Assembly: GCA_903828635.1 (NCBI GenBank) | Contig: CAIKMY010000185.1 | Span: forward strand, 1 to 36,401 | Source: an uncultured Acidobacteriota bacterium | GTDB taxonomy: Bacteria > Acidobacteriota > Blastocatellia > RBC074 | Direction: 5' to 3' | DNA: 36,401 nt | In this document: in pieces, positions 9,526-17,036 of the stretch | Layout of the letters: each line of letters opens with the position of its first letter | How positions within the stretch are numbered: the first letter of the stretch is position 1 | Program-made: the position numbers and the translations under genes | Notes under the pieces: model-generated | Databases searched by the model: none | What the model saw: only the letters and a program-made list of their open reading frames with translations | What the model was told of the DNA's origin: nothing

Positions 9526-10581
9526 TCAATTGTTCCAGATCTTCGTTGCGGAGCTGACCTCGAGCATTTGTTGTGCACCAAGGATGACAGCCCTCATCGG
9601 GTCGCTGGCGACCCGGACGTCAATCGATGTCGCGAGCTGCAATCGCTCCGGTATGCCGAGAAGCTTGGCACCGCCGCCAGTGAGCCAGATTCCGCTTTCG
9701 ATGATTTCGCAGGCAATTTCGTCGGGCAGGTTATGAACCACCCGCGTAATCTCGCTGATAATGCGATTGAGTACCGGCTCCATGGCCTGGCTGATCGCCT
9801 CAAGACTGACTCGTGTTCCCACGGAAATGCCGGTAGAGAGCTCGCGCCCCTCAGCGTAAAGCGATTCCTGTGCTGATTCCGGCTCTGTTTGATTGATTTC
9901 GCGGATCGCTCCAACGCGATGGCTCAGCCGTTGAGCCTCGCGCGGGTAAAGGAAGATCCCTTGCTCGCGTGAGACCATCCGCGAAACCGCCCTTTGCAGA
10001 TCGCTGCAGGCACACCTGATCGCTGCGGTCGAGATCAGCTCGGATGAGCGAATGACGGCAATATCGGTGACGCCGTCACCAATATCGACCAGCATCCGGG
10101 CGTGTGGCGCGGAAATATCGAGCCCGGCGCCAACCGCCGCCGCCAGCGGCTCCCTGACCAGCACTACTCTGGAGGCACCTGCCTGCAGTGTTGCTTCGAT
10201 CAGCTTTTCTCTCTCCTCCTCACAGGCATCAGTCGGGATGCAGGCCAGCGCCCTCGGTCTGACGAGGTTACGCGGCAGGGACGGCCGAACACGCCCCATG
10301 AGGTGCCGCAGCAGAATTGAGGCGGCCTCGACATCCGAAACTACCCCGGATTTCAGCGGTGAGCGTGGACCCGGTTGGCAATCCTTGCCGCTGATTCGCT
10401 CTGCTTCAATGCCGACTGCGGTGATCTCACCCGTCTGTGGCTCGGTTGCCACCATCGTGGGCTCCTCGACGTACAGTTTGCCGCCGTTGGAGAAGAGGCG
10501 CGTGTTGGCGGTTCCAAGGTCGATCGCCAGATCAGACCCTCCCAGCAATTTTCGTATTGAATCCTGCTCGAATAATGACAT
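9526..10581 (-). CDS. MreB-like bacterial actin homologue
   Basis: This 351-residue member of the actin/Hsp70 ATPase superfamily is closest in pattern to MreB/Mbl. Phosphate-1 loop is DLAIDLGTANTRLF (about 16-29), the connecting region is VREPLAAAVGAGLDI, phosphate-2 is MLVDIGDGVTDIAVI (MreB usually has DIGGGTT), and the adenosine motif is GIWLTGGGAKLLGIPE. Length matches MreB. MreB polymerises under the membrane to direct cell-wall synthesis, but mreC, mreD and rodA are not adjacent and several loops are divergent, so this may be a paralogue with another role. The start codon lies in a small hairpin (10574-10589) and just downstream of a duplicated 22-base unit. Confidence 0.85.
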   Translation of the reverse strand: MSLFEQDSIRKLLGGSDLAIDLGTANTRLFSNGGKLYVEEPTMVATEPQTGEITAVGIEAERISGKDCQPGPRSPLKSGVVSDVEAASILLRHLMGRVRPSLPRNLVRPRALACIPTDACEEEREKLIEATLQAGASRVVLVREPLAAAVGAGLDISAPHARMLVDIGDGVTDIAVIRSSELISTAAIRCACSDLQRAVSRMVSREQGIFLYPREAQRLSHRVGAIREINQTEPESAQESLYAEGRELSTGISVGTRVSLEAISQAMEPVLNRIISEITRVVHNLPDEIACEIIESGIWLTGGGAKLLGIPERLQLATSIDVRVASDPMRAVILGAQQMLEVSSATKIWNN

Positions 10582-10589
10582 TTGTCATT
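10574..10589 (-). promoter_or_regulatory. Hairpin covering the mreB-like start codon
   Basis: AATGACA (10574-10580) and TGTCATT (10583-10589) form a 7-bp inverted repeat with a 2-base loop. The start codon (10579-10581, minus strand) lies in the stem, so folding could limit initiation. Confidence 0.4.
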
Positions 10590-10629
10590 TCCACTCACAC
10601 AATGCCAACTGTCCACTCACACAATGCCA
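10590..10629. repeat. 22-bp tandem duplication upstream of the mreB-like gene
   Basis: TCCACTCACACAATGCCA occurs at 10590-10607 and again at 10612-10629, a period of 22 bases. The first copy ends 9 bases from the start codon, so on the minus strand the duplication places two copies of the leader directly before the gene. Confidence 0.85.
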
Positions 10630-10659
10630 GGAGATCTCAATCGCCGGCCCGGACGGCTG

Positions 10660-10676
10660 ACTGCCTGTCAGGCAGT
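10660..10676. promoter_or_regulatory. Palindrome, candidate operator
   Basis: ACTGCCTG (10660-10667) and CAGGCAGT (10669-10676) form a perfect 8-bp inverted repeat around one base. It lies 79 bases upstream of the mreB-like start in the shared divergent region. It could be a dimeric regulator site; no T-run makes it a terminator. Confidence 0.4.
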
Positions 10677-10681
10677 TACAT

Positions 10682-10717
10682 ACCGGTACAGAAACCGGCA
10701 GAGAGACCGGCACTGAA
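10682..10717. repeat. Degenerate 12-bp repeat, three copies
   Basis: ACCGGTACAGAA, ACCGGCAGAGAG and ACCGGCACTGAA follow head to tail. Each starts with ACCGG and keeps a 12-base period. Confidence 0.6.
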
Positions 10718-10968
10718 AGATAGTACCATTGTCGTCTCGGGGAGGGGTGTCGATCAATCTTCTATCATACCGATTATCCGTTGTTTCACAAGTCGTCAGG
10801 TGACGATCAGCGCTTGCATCCGGGACATTTACCACGCATCATGACGGCCACGAATCCGCGACCAGGCTCCCCGTGGAATTTCTGTCAGGAATATCTGCCT
10901 GAGGAGCACCTTGGAGGTCAACCTGGCCATGAGGAACCCGGACTGCGAGGCTGACGAGCGTTAATCAG

Positions 10969-12909
10969 ATGATCAGGAATGATAAATACCGAATGTTGGC
11001 AGGGCTGCTGGTGGTTTTCCCGCTGGTCTTGCTGTTTGTCGGGGCGCAGACGACGGAGCAGCCGGAGGTTGCTGCGCGCGTAGTCTCGATCCTGCAGGTC
11101 GATGGAATGCTGTTCAAGGATCTCAACAAGAATGGAAAACTTGACAGATATGAAGACTGGAGGCAGCCGACCGAAGCACGTGTTGCGGATCTGGTTGGGC
11201 AGATGACGATCGAGGAGAAGGCCGGGACAATGGTTGGACCATCCCTGACCGTCGGCCCGAATGGCGGGGTCAGCGAACAACCGACTTTCATGGTCAATCC
11301 ATTCAATCCCGGCCCGCCGACAATGGTCTCACCGGCAACGGCAGACGTGCTCAACAATCGCCACATCATTCAGTTCATCATTCGTGACAACCTGGCACCA
11401 AAGTCGATGGCCAACTGGCTTAACGCGGTGCAGCAGATGGCCGAGGGCACACGCCTCGGCATTCCGGTTCTCTTTGTCACCAATCCGCGCAACATTCAGG
11501 GGGTGGGGGCCGTCTTTGGCATTACTGAGGCGGGGAGCGCCTTTTCTCAGTGGCCGGGAACGCTTGGGTTGGCGGCGACACGCGACCCGGTGCTCGTCGA
11601 GGAGTTTGGCCGCATTGCCGCCCGGGAATATCTCTCTGTCGGGCTGCGTGGCGCCTATCATCCGACCGCCGATGTGGCCACTGAACCACGCTGGGGCCGC
11701 TTTCGCGAGACTTTCGGCGAGGACGCCAACCTGACGGCACAAATGATCACCGCCTACATCCGCGGTTTCCAGGGGAGAAGGCTCGGACCGCGAAGCGTTG
11801 CCCTCGTCACCAAGCACTTTCCCGGAGCCGGCCCGGCGCTGGGTGGCCAGGATGCCCACTTCACATGGGGGAAGAACCAGGTCTATCCGGGCAGGAACCT
11901 TGAGTTCCACCTGCAGCCGTGGAAGGCCGCGATCGCCGAGGGAACCGCGATGATCATGCCCTACTATGCCGTCCCGAAGGGCATGACCAGCGAGGATGTC
12001 GGCATGTCCTACAACAAGGAGATCGTCACCGGGATGCTGCGTACCCGCCTTGGTTATCAGGGGGTGGTCAATTCCGATACCGGTATTACTATTAACATGC
12101 CGTGGGGAGTCGAGTCGCTAAGTCTCAGGGATCGTTACCGCAAGGCTATCGAGGCCGGAGTTGATCGTCTCGGCGGAGATCTGACGCCGGAGATTATTGT
12201 CGATCTCGTCAAGAGTGGCGCCGTTACCGAAGCCCGGATCGATGAATCGGTCAGGCGCATACTTCGCATCCATTTTGGATTGGGGATCTTCGAGAATCCA
12301 TACGCCAATCCCGAAGAGGCGGCGCGCACCGTGCGTCGCAGGGAGTTTCAGGAGAAGGGGGATATTGCCCAGCGCAAGTCGATCGTTCTCCTCAGGAATG
12401 CTGATGAGCTTTTGCCGCTGAAGAGCGGGACGAAGATCTACGTCGAAAATATCGATCCGGCGATTGCCTCGAAGTTCGGCTTTGTCTCGACCACCAATCC
12501 GGAGGAGGCTGATGTCGCCATCGCCCGCGTCTTTTCCAGTCGTGACGCCGGCTACCTTGGAGCCAACAGCAACGCCCCGATCGATCTGACGCTGCCGGCA
12601 GAGCAGGTCGCGAAGTTACAGTCATTGATGAAGAAGAGACCAACCATCCTTGCCGTACAGTTTGAGCGCCCGTTGGTGATCCCTGAACTGGCAGCCGGAT
12701 CGGCAGCTCTCCTCGCCACTTTTGGTGTCACTGACGAGGCGCTTCTCGATGTTATTTTCGGCAAATTCACTCCAACCGGCAAGCTGCCATTCGAGATCCC
12801 CTCGTCGATGGAGGCGGTACGCAACCAGCTCGAGGACATGCCTTACGATTCGAAAGATCCTCTCTTTCGTTTTGGCCATGGGCTTGGCTATCGTCAGGTC
12901 AGTCGCTGA
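10969..12909 (+). CDS. Exported glycoside hydrolase family 3 enzyme
   Basis: This 646-residue protein has an N-terminal membrane/signal segment (about 9-26). Near residue 50 there is a calcium-binding EF-hand-type loop DLNKNGKLDRYE, then the GH3 start RVADLVGQMTIEEKAGTM. The (beta/alpha)8 domain contains KHFPGAG (residues 282-288) and GVVNSDTG, where Asp370 is the expected catalytic nucleophile. The C-terminal domain (about 400-640) carries RRKSIVLLRNA-type and GKLPFEIP motifs of the second GH3 domain. GH3 enzymes remove terminal beta-linked sugars such as glucose or xylose; the exact sugar is not clear. The DUF3810 gene follows after 42 bases. Confidence 0.92.
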   Translation: MIRNDKYRMLAGLLVVFPLVLLFVGAQTTEQPEVAARVVSILQVDGMLFKDLNKNGKLDRYEDWRQPTEARVADLVGQMTIEEKAGTMVGPSLTVGPNGGVSEQPTFMVNPFNPGPPTMVSPATADVLNNRHIIQFIIRDNLAPKSMANWLNAVQQMAEGTRLGIPVLFVTNPRNIQGVGAVFGITEAGSAFSQWPGTLGLAATRDPVLVEEFGRIAAREYLSVGLRGAYHPTADVATEPRWGRFRETFGEDANLTAQMITAYIRGFQGRRLGPRSVALVTKHFPGAGPALGGQDAHFTWGKNQVYPGRNLEFHLQPWKAAIAEGTAMIMPYYAVPKGMTSEDVGMSYNKEIVTGMLRTRLGYQGVVNSDTGITINMPWGVESLSLRDRYRKAIEAGVDRLGGDLTPEIIVDLVKSGAVTEARIDESVRRILRIHFGLGIFENPYANPEEAARTVRRREFQEKGDIAQRKSIVLLRNADELLPLKSGTKIYVENIDPAIASKFGFVSTTNPEEADVAIARVFSSRDAGYLGANSNAPIDLTLPAEQVAKLQSLMKKRPTILAVQFERPLVIPELAAGSAALLATFGVTDEALLDVIFGKFTPTGKLPFEIPSSMEAVRNQLEDMPYDSKDPLFRFGHGLGYRQVSR

Positions 12910-12951
12910 CGGGGAGATCCACGAGCGACAGCAAGGGAAGGGATCGTTTCA

Positions 12952-14130
12952 ATGGGCAAAAACGCACCGCCGGAAATCGATTTTGAAGAGCTGCTCAGTG
13001 AGGCCGATGATGATGGTGGTGGTAGCGGCGGCGGGGCGATCTCCGTTCGCTGGCTCTACTGGAAGGCGCTGCAATGGCTGCTGATCGCGCTGGGCGTCCA
13101 GACTCTCGCCGGGCTGATGCCGCGAGTGGTCGAGTCGGTTTACAGTCGCACGATTTACTACTATCTGACACGACTGCTCTCGCGCCTCAATGGGTTCTTC
13201 TCCGTCTCGCTGGCCGAGGCATTCTTCGGTCTGCTCGTTGCCTGGTTCGTTGTCTGGACATTATGGAATCTCAGACTGGTCTACATCGGCGATCGCCGTT
13301 CGTTTGATCTTGTGAAGGTGCTCTTTCTCCACCTTGTCTGGACCGGAAGCATTCTCTTCGTTCTCTTCAAGCTGATGTGGGGATTCAATTACCAGCGAAT
13401 GCCGCTGGCCGAGGCTGCGGCACTCGAACAGCGACTGGCCAGATCGGATGAGCTGGAGACGATTGGATCTCGCATTATCAGCGGACTGCGCAATAACCAC
13501 GCTGCTATGGCGATGCGGACCGGATCCCCGATCAATCCCGGTGAAATATCCCGCGCCGTTGAACTCTCATTCAACAATAACCACCTCATTGGCCCGGCCG
13601 CAGCCGGTGGATTCTCACAACCCAAGCCACTCTACGCTTCCTCACTCGCCTCACTTCTCGGTGTCCGGTCCTTTTATCTGCCATTTACCGGAGAAGTCTC
13701 ATACAATGCCAGGCTGGAAATGGTTGAGCTTCCTTTTGCCATCGCCCGCGCCAAAGCCTATCAACGTGGCTACGCGCGTGAGGATGAGGCCGGTTTCGTC
13801 GCCTACCTTGTCTGCATCGCCTCTCCCGATCCACTCGTCCGCTACTCCGGTTACCTTCACGGTGCCAGGATTCTCGACTATCTCGATCGCAGCAGAATTG
13901 GCAGATTCAGCGAGATGATCAGCGAGGAGCCCCGGGCCGATCTTCAAAGAATACGGTCTTCCGGCAATTCTCTCACCGCCAGTTACCTCGGCCGGGTTAC
14001 CAATATGATCTTTGATGTCCATCTTCGTGTCAATCAGGTAGTCAATGGCCTCGGCAGCATCGATGATGATATCCCGCTGATTATCGATTATTATCTTTCA
14101 CCTGTCTCCGGCAGTGATCCTGAGAAGTGA
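12952..14130 (+). CDS. DUF3810 membrane protein with degenerate metalloprotease motif
   Basis: This 392-residue protein has two or three N-terminal membrane helices (about 30-55, 80-105, 115-145) and a C-terminal domain with the DUF3810 signatures FYLPFTGEVSYNARL and REDEAGFVAYL. Normal family members read PFT-x-x-HE-x-AHQ at the catalytic helix (a zinc HExxH). Here the aligned segment is PFAIARAKAYQRGY, so HExxH is replaced by RAKAY (residues 266-270). The surrounding residues and the downstream Glu residues are retained, so the fold is probably intact but zinc peptidase activity is not expected. AAGGGA precedes the ATG. Its 42-base spacing from the GH3 gene suggests one transcript. Confidence 0.8.
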   Translation: MGKNAPPEIDFEELLSEADDDGGGSGGGAISVRWLYWKALQWLLIALGVQTLAGLMPRVVESVYSRTIYYYLTRLLSRLNGFFSVSLAEAFFGLLVAWFVVWTLWNLRLVYIGDRRSFDLVKVLFLHLVWTGSILFVLFKLMWGFNYQRMPLAEAAALEQRLARSDELETIGSRIISGLRNNHAAMAMRTGSPINPGEISRAVELSFNNNHLIGPAAAGGFSQPKPLYASSLASLLGVRSFYLPFTGEVSYNARLEMVELPFAIARAKAYQRGYAREDEAGFVAYLVCIASPDPLVRYSGYLHGARILDYLDRSRIGRFSEMISEEPRADLQRIRSSGNSLTASYLGRVTNMIFDVHLRVNQVVNGLGSIDDDIPLIIDYYLSPVSGSDPEK

Positions 14131-14240
14131 CCTGCAAAAAATAGTTTGCGGGCAGGTTGAGAATAACTTGACTTAGGTCTTTGTGGTGTGCAACATTCTC
14201 ATCGTGATCCGTCAAAGAGTTCGTTGATACCAGGTAGTGC

Positions 14241-14270
14241 TCGATAGTATCGAATAGTATCGAATAGTAC
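14241..14270. repeat. 10-bp tandem repeat, three copies
   Basis: TCGATAGTAT, CGAATAGTAT and CGAATAGTAC lie head to tail with a 10-base period. Confidence 0.75.
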
Positions 14271-14422
14271 CAAACACAAGCCATTCTGCGCTTTGGTTGG
14301 TAACAGCATATTCGAACACTTTCAAATACCGTTAAATAATTCAGACCTTCAACTTTTTAACATATTATTGGGTCACACCCACCTTTCAGGCAGTTTGCGG
14401 ATGTAGTAAACGGTTTCAGACC

Positions 14423-14434
14423 GTGACATATCAC
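14423..14434. promoter_or_regulatory. GTGA-N4-TCAC inverted repeat
   Basis: GTGACATATCAC has perfect GTGA/TCAC half-sites four bases apart, resembling CRP/FNR-family operators. The GTGACATA half is repeated at 14527 and 14541. It lies about 460 bases upstream of the rhodopsin start. Confidence 0.35.
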
Positions 14435-14474
14435 AATCAGATTCTCATTGGCTTCTGATCTGAATGTATCTGAT

Positions 14475-14508
14475 CAGGATCTGACTGAACCTGAGCAGGA
14501 TCTGACTG
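14475..14508. repeat. 13-bp direct repeat
   Basis: CAGGATCTGACTG occurs at 14475-14487 and 14496-14508, a period of 21 bases. Confidence 0.75.
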
Positions 14509-14523
14509 GATAGCAAAGACACG

Positions 14524-14551
14524 AATGTGACATAGTTAATGTGACATAGTT
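14524..14551. repeat. 14-bp tandem duplication containing GTGACATA
   Basis: AATGTGACATAGTT is exactly duplicated at 14524-14537 and 14538-14551. Each copy carries the GTGACATA word also seen at 14423. Confidence 0.85.
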
Positions 14552-14855
14552 GTCGATGCTTGTCCGGATACATAACCCGGATACTGTTCAAAGGCTTCAT
14601 CGATTTATCACTGCTGTCTCTCTGTTACTTATTCTTCTTTCTTCATCTTTGCTGATTATCGTTCTGTTCTTCAATTAAGCAGGGATTGTCAGGGTACGGG
14701 TGATACCGTAAGCCCGTTGCCGACCTGTTTGATTTCATAACCCGGCCTTTCAACCTGATGGCGAGATTGGCCGATCGCCCTATTCCTGCGTTACGAAGTG
14801 TAGTAAATGCGGGGTGGCGCAGCTCTGTCTTCGTCATTCTGCATCGGGCTCAACC

Positions 14856-14883
14856 AGTAATATCCTGAGTAATATCCTGGAGG
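14856..14883 (+). promoter_or_regulatory. 12-bp tandem duplication merging into the rhodopsin Shine-Dalgarno
   Basis: AGTAATATCCTG is duplicated at 14856-14867 and 14868-14879, and the second copy runs directly into GGAGG (14879-14883). This GGAGG lies 8 bases before GTG 14892 and decides that start. The next in-frame ATG (14910) would be 26 bases away, too far for initiation from this site. Confidence 0.8.
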
Positions 14884-14891
14884 TTAAGAAA

Positions 14892-15647
14892 GTGGAACCG
14901 ACATTGTCGATGAATCAGTATAGTCTCGTTACTAACCTCATGTCGCTGACCGTAGCGACGATGGGGGCATCAGCCCTGTTCTTTTTCACATCACGGCAAC
15001 TGGTCTCCCAGAAGTACCGTCTGGCTCTGAACGTTTCAGGCCTGGTGGTCGCGATTGCCTGTTATCACTATTTCAAGATTCTTGACAGCTTTACGCATGC
15101 CTATCAACTGGTAGATGGAGTCTACCAGGCGACGGGCATTCCGTTTAACGATGCCTACCGGTATGCAGACTGGCTGCTGACGGTGCCGCTGTTACTGGTA
15201 GAGCTGGTGGCGGTACTGAGTCTGTCGAAGGGAGAGGCTGGCGGCTTGCTGGCAAAGCTGACAATTGCCGCGACATTGATGATTGCTCTGGGATATCCGG
15301 GAGAGATTTCGAGTGACGCCTCGACACGTTGGACCTGGGGTATTCTGAGCACGATTCCTTTCCTTTACATTCTTTATGTTCTCTTCGTTCAGCTCAGCGC
15401 GGCGATCGATCGGCAGGTTGAGGGAGCGAGGGTTCTGATCCGCAATGCGCGGCTGCTGATTTTTGCCACGTGGGGATTCTACCCGATAGCCTATACAATC
15501 GGGACTCTGGGGCTTGGCAGTGGCGCGAGCACCGAGGTGGCGATACAGGTTGGCTACACGCTGGCGGATATCACTGCCAAGGCTGGTCTTGGCGTCTTCA
15601 TCTTTAACATTGCCAGAGTGAAGACGGCAGCGGAAGAGGCGGCATAA
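14892..15647 (+). CDS. Xanthorhodopsin-like light-driven proton pump
   Basis: This 251-residue, seven-helix retinal protein starts at GTG 14892. Helix C reads YRYADWLLTVPLLLVEL, giving proton acceptor Asp93, Thr97 and proton donor Glu104 (the DTE pump motif). His59 in ACYHYF matches the His that partners the acceptor in proteorhodopsins and xanthorhodopsins. Leu101 at the known tuning position predicts green absorption. Helix G carries the Schiff-base Lys230 (ADITAKAGLG) with Asp226. LGYPGEI and DASTRWTWGILSTIPFLYI are xanthorhodopsin-type sequences. Gly150 aligns with Trp138 of bacteriorhodopsin and with the glycine that opens the carotenoid fenestration in xanthorhodopsin. The downstream blh and crtY genes supply the chromophore. 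Ion specificity and antenna binding are predictions. Confidence 0.96.
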   Translation: MEPTLSMNQYSLVTNLMSLTVATMGASALFFFTSRQLVSQKYRLALNVSGLVVAIACYHYFKILDSFTHAYQLVDGVYQATGIPFNDAYRYADWLLTVPLLLVELVAVLSLSKGEAGGLLAKLTIAATLMIALGYPGEISSDASTRWTWGILSTIPFLYILYVLFVQLSAAIDRQVEGARVLIRNARLLIFATWGFYPIAYTIGTLGLGSGASTEVAIQVGYTLADITAKAGLGVFIFNIARVKTAAEEAA

Positions 15648-15659
15648 AGACTGTCGTGG

Positions 15660-15706
15660 GGATGATGGCCGGGCTGGCGCGAGACTTCCCGGTTCGGCCA
15701 TCATCC
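15660..15706. terminator. Long stem-loop between rhodopsin and blh
   Basis: GGATGATGGCCG (15660-15671) and CGGCCATCATCC (15695-15706) form a perfect 12-bp stem with a 23-base loop that can pair further inside. It starts 12 bases after the rhodopsin stop codon. There is no T-run (AAATAAC follows), so it may be a leaky terminator or a 3'-stabilising stem that allows more rhodopsin than Blh from one transcript. Confidence 0.6.
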
Positions 15707-15805
15707 AAATAACATCCGCCGACTACAGAGACACCGCCGATTCTCCTGCAGGGGAGTAGATGGTCAGTCTGAGGTTACTGGTAACAAGTTGGCAGATGAA
15801 CAGGG

Positions 15806-16951
15806 ATGCAAGCGGAACTGCAAGCAGAACTGAAGATGACAATTGAGGGCCGGCATCGTGGTCATCCGGCGGCGGCAACCCGGTGGTCGGTCGATGTGCC
15901 GGCGGTTGGCAGTTTATTGCTGGTACTCTTCGTTTCGCTGGCGTTCCCGCGGCTGATCGATTCCACTGGGGTGCAGTGGGCTCCGTGGGTAGTGGCGTTG
16001 CTCTTTTTCGGGTTGCCACATGGCGGAATCGATCATCGTATACCGGCATTGATGGTCGGGGGTTGGCAGCGAAGGGAGACGGTAATCTTTGTTATTGCCT
16101 ACCTGTTGGCGATCGGGCTCTTCCTTGGGCTATGGGGTGTGTCTCCGGATCTTGGGTTGTCTCTCTTTTTCCTTGTATCGCTTCTCCATTTTGGTCAGGG
16201 GGATGTTTACTGGAGCCGCAGTTACGGGCTGCTGGCGGAAACCGGGGCTGGTGCAGGTGGGGGAAGGTTTGGAGGTCTGTCACGTGCGGCATATAAGGTG
16301 CTGATGTTGCTGACACGCGGATCGCTGCCGGTGTTGCTGCCGTGGCTGGCTCATCCCGGTGAGTTTCAGCAGATCACGAGGGAGCTTGGAGGTTTTCTGC
16401 CGGGCTTGCGCCTCGATGGATGGGACGGGAATGGATGGGTGCGTGAGTGGTTGCTGCTGGCGATTTTACTGCTGTCGGTGTTGCAGATGGCCTGCGGGCT
16501 GTTGCTGGTCATTATTCGGCGGGGCAGGACAGGCGGCCGGCAGGTGTTGATGGCCTCCATCGTAGAAATTGCTGAGACGGCCCTGCTGATCATCGTTTTC
16601 TACCTGACGCCGCCGATTCCGGCCGTTGGCATCTATTTTCTCTGTTGGCATTCGGTGCGGCATATCTTTCGACTGATGGAGATGGCTGAGCCAATGAGCC
16701 GCCACCTTGGTCGTGGAGACTATTGGCGCGCCGTTGGCAGCCTGCACTGGCAGGCGATGCCGATGACCTTGGGGGCCATTCTCATCCTGAGTCTGATTCT
16801 CGTGCTGACCATGCTTGCCGGGATTGATGTGGGCCGGCTGGTCGTTCCGGCATTTCTTTTTGTCAGCGCGGTAACCTTTCCCCATTTTCTGGTTGTCGTC
16901 TGGATGGATTGCCGGCTGACGATTCCCGGGGCCGGACGACAACCAAACTGA
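15806..16951 (+). CDS. blh: Brp/Blh family beta-carotene 15,15'-dioxygenase
   Basis: This 381-residue membrane enzyme cleaves beta-carotene symmetrically into two retinals. Family histidines that bind iron are visible: GLPHGGIDH (His72, His77), SLLHFG (His128), CWHSVRHIF (His282, His286) and FPHFLVV (His360). Eight or so hydrophobic segments fit the family topology. The start is uncertain: ATG 15806 has only a weak CAGGG nearby, and ATG 15836 (residue 11) is an alternative. It lies 158 bases after the rhodopsin gene and 82 bases before crtY. The linkage with a rhodopsin makes the retinal-supply role close to certain. Confidence 0.95.
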   Translation: MQAELQAELKMTIEGRHRGHPAAATRWSVDVPAVGSLLLVLFVSLAFPRLIDSTGVQWAPWVVALLFFGLPHGGIDHRIPALMVGGWQRRETVIFVIAYLLAIGLFLGLWGVSPDLGLSLFFLVSLLHFGQGDVYWSRSYGLLAETGAGAGGGRFGGLSRAAYKVLMLLTRGSLPVLLPWLAHPGEFQQITRELGGFLPGLRLDGWDGNGWVREWLLLAILLLSVLQMACGLLLVIIRRGRTGGRQVLMASIVEIAETALLIIVFYLTPPIPAVGIYFLCWHSVRHIFRLMEMAEPMSRHLGRGDYWRAVGSLHWQAMPMTLGAILILSLILVLTMLAGIDVGRLVVPAFLFVSAVTFPHFLVVVWMDCRLTIPGAGRQPN

Positions 16952-17036
16952 AGAGTCTGACGCGGGAATTAACGCAGTCGTCAGCCGTTGGCTTGAGCAT
17001 CGTTGCTGTCATTAACTGTTTTGATGGAGGCCGGTG

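Larger units (their letters stand above)
10582..10968. other. 387-base divergent intergenic region
   Basis: This region separates the divergent mreB-like and GH3 genes and should hold promoters for both. It contains the 22-bp duplication, a palindrome at 10660-10676 and a degenerate 12-bp repeat at 10682-10717. I see no convincing gene or clear -35/-10 pair. Confidence 0.6.
14131..14891. other. 761-base leader region upstream of the rhodopsin operon
   Basis: This AT-richer stretch has no convincing gene. It holds an imperfect hairpin directly after the DUF3810 stop (ACCTGCAAA near 14129-14137 with TTTGC and GCAGGT downstream), several tandem duplications, three copies of GTGACATA, two copies of TGTAGTAAA and the rhodopsin ribosome site. 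A promoter should lie here, but no -35/-10 pair stands out. Confidence 0.65.

Noticed and set aside
14129-14157. Terminator after the DUF3810 gene
   Set aside because: An imperfect hairpin is visible but there is no T-run, so I kept it only as a remark in the gap description.
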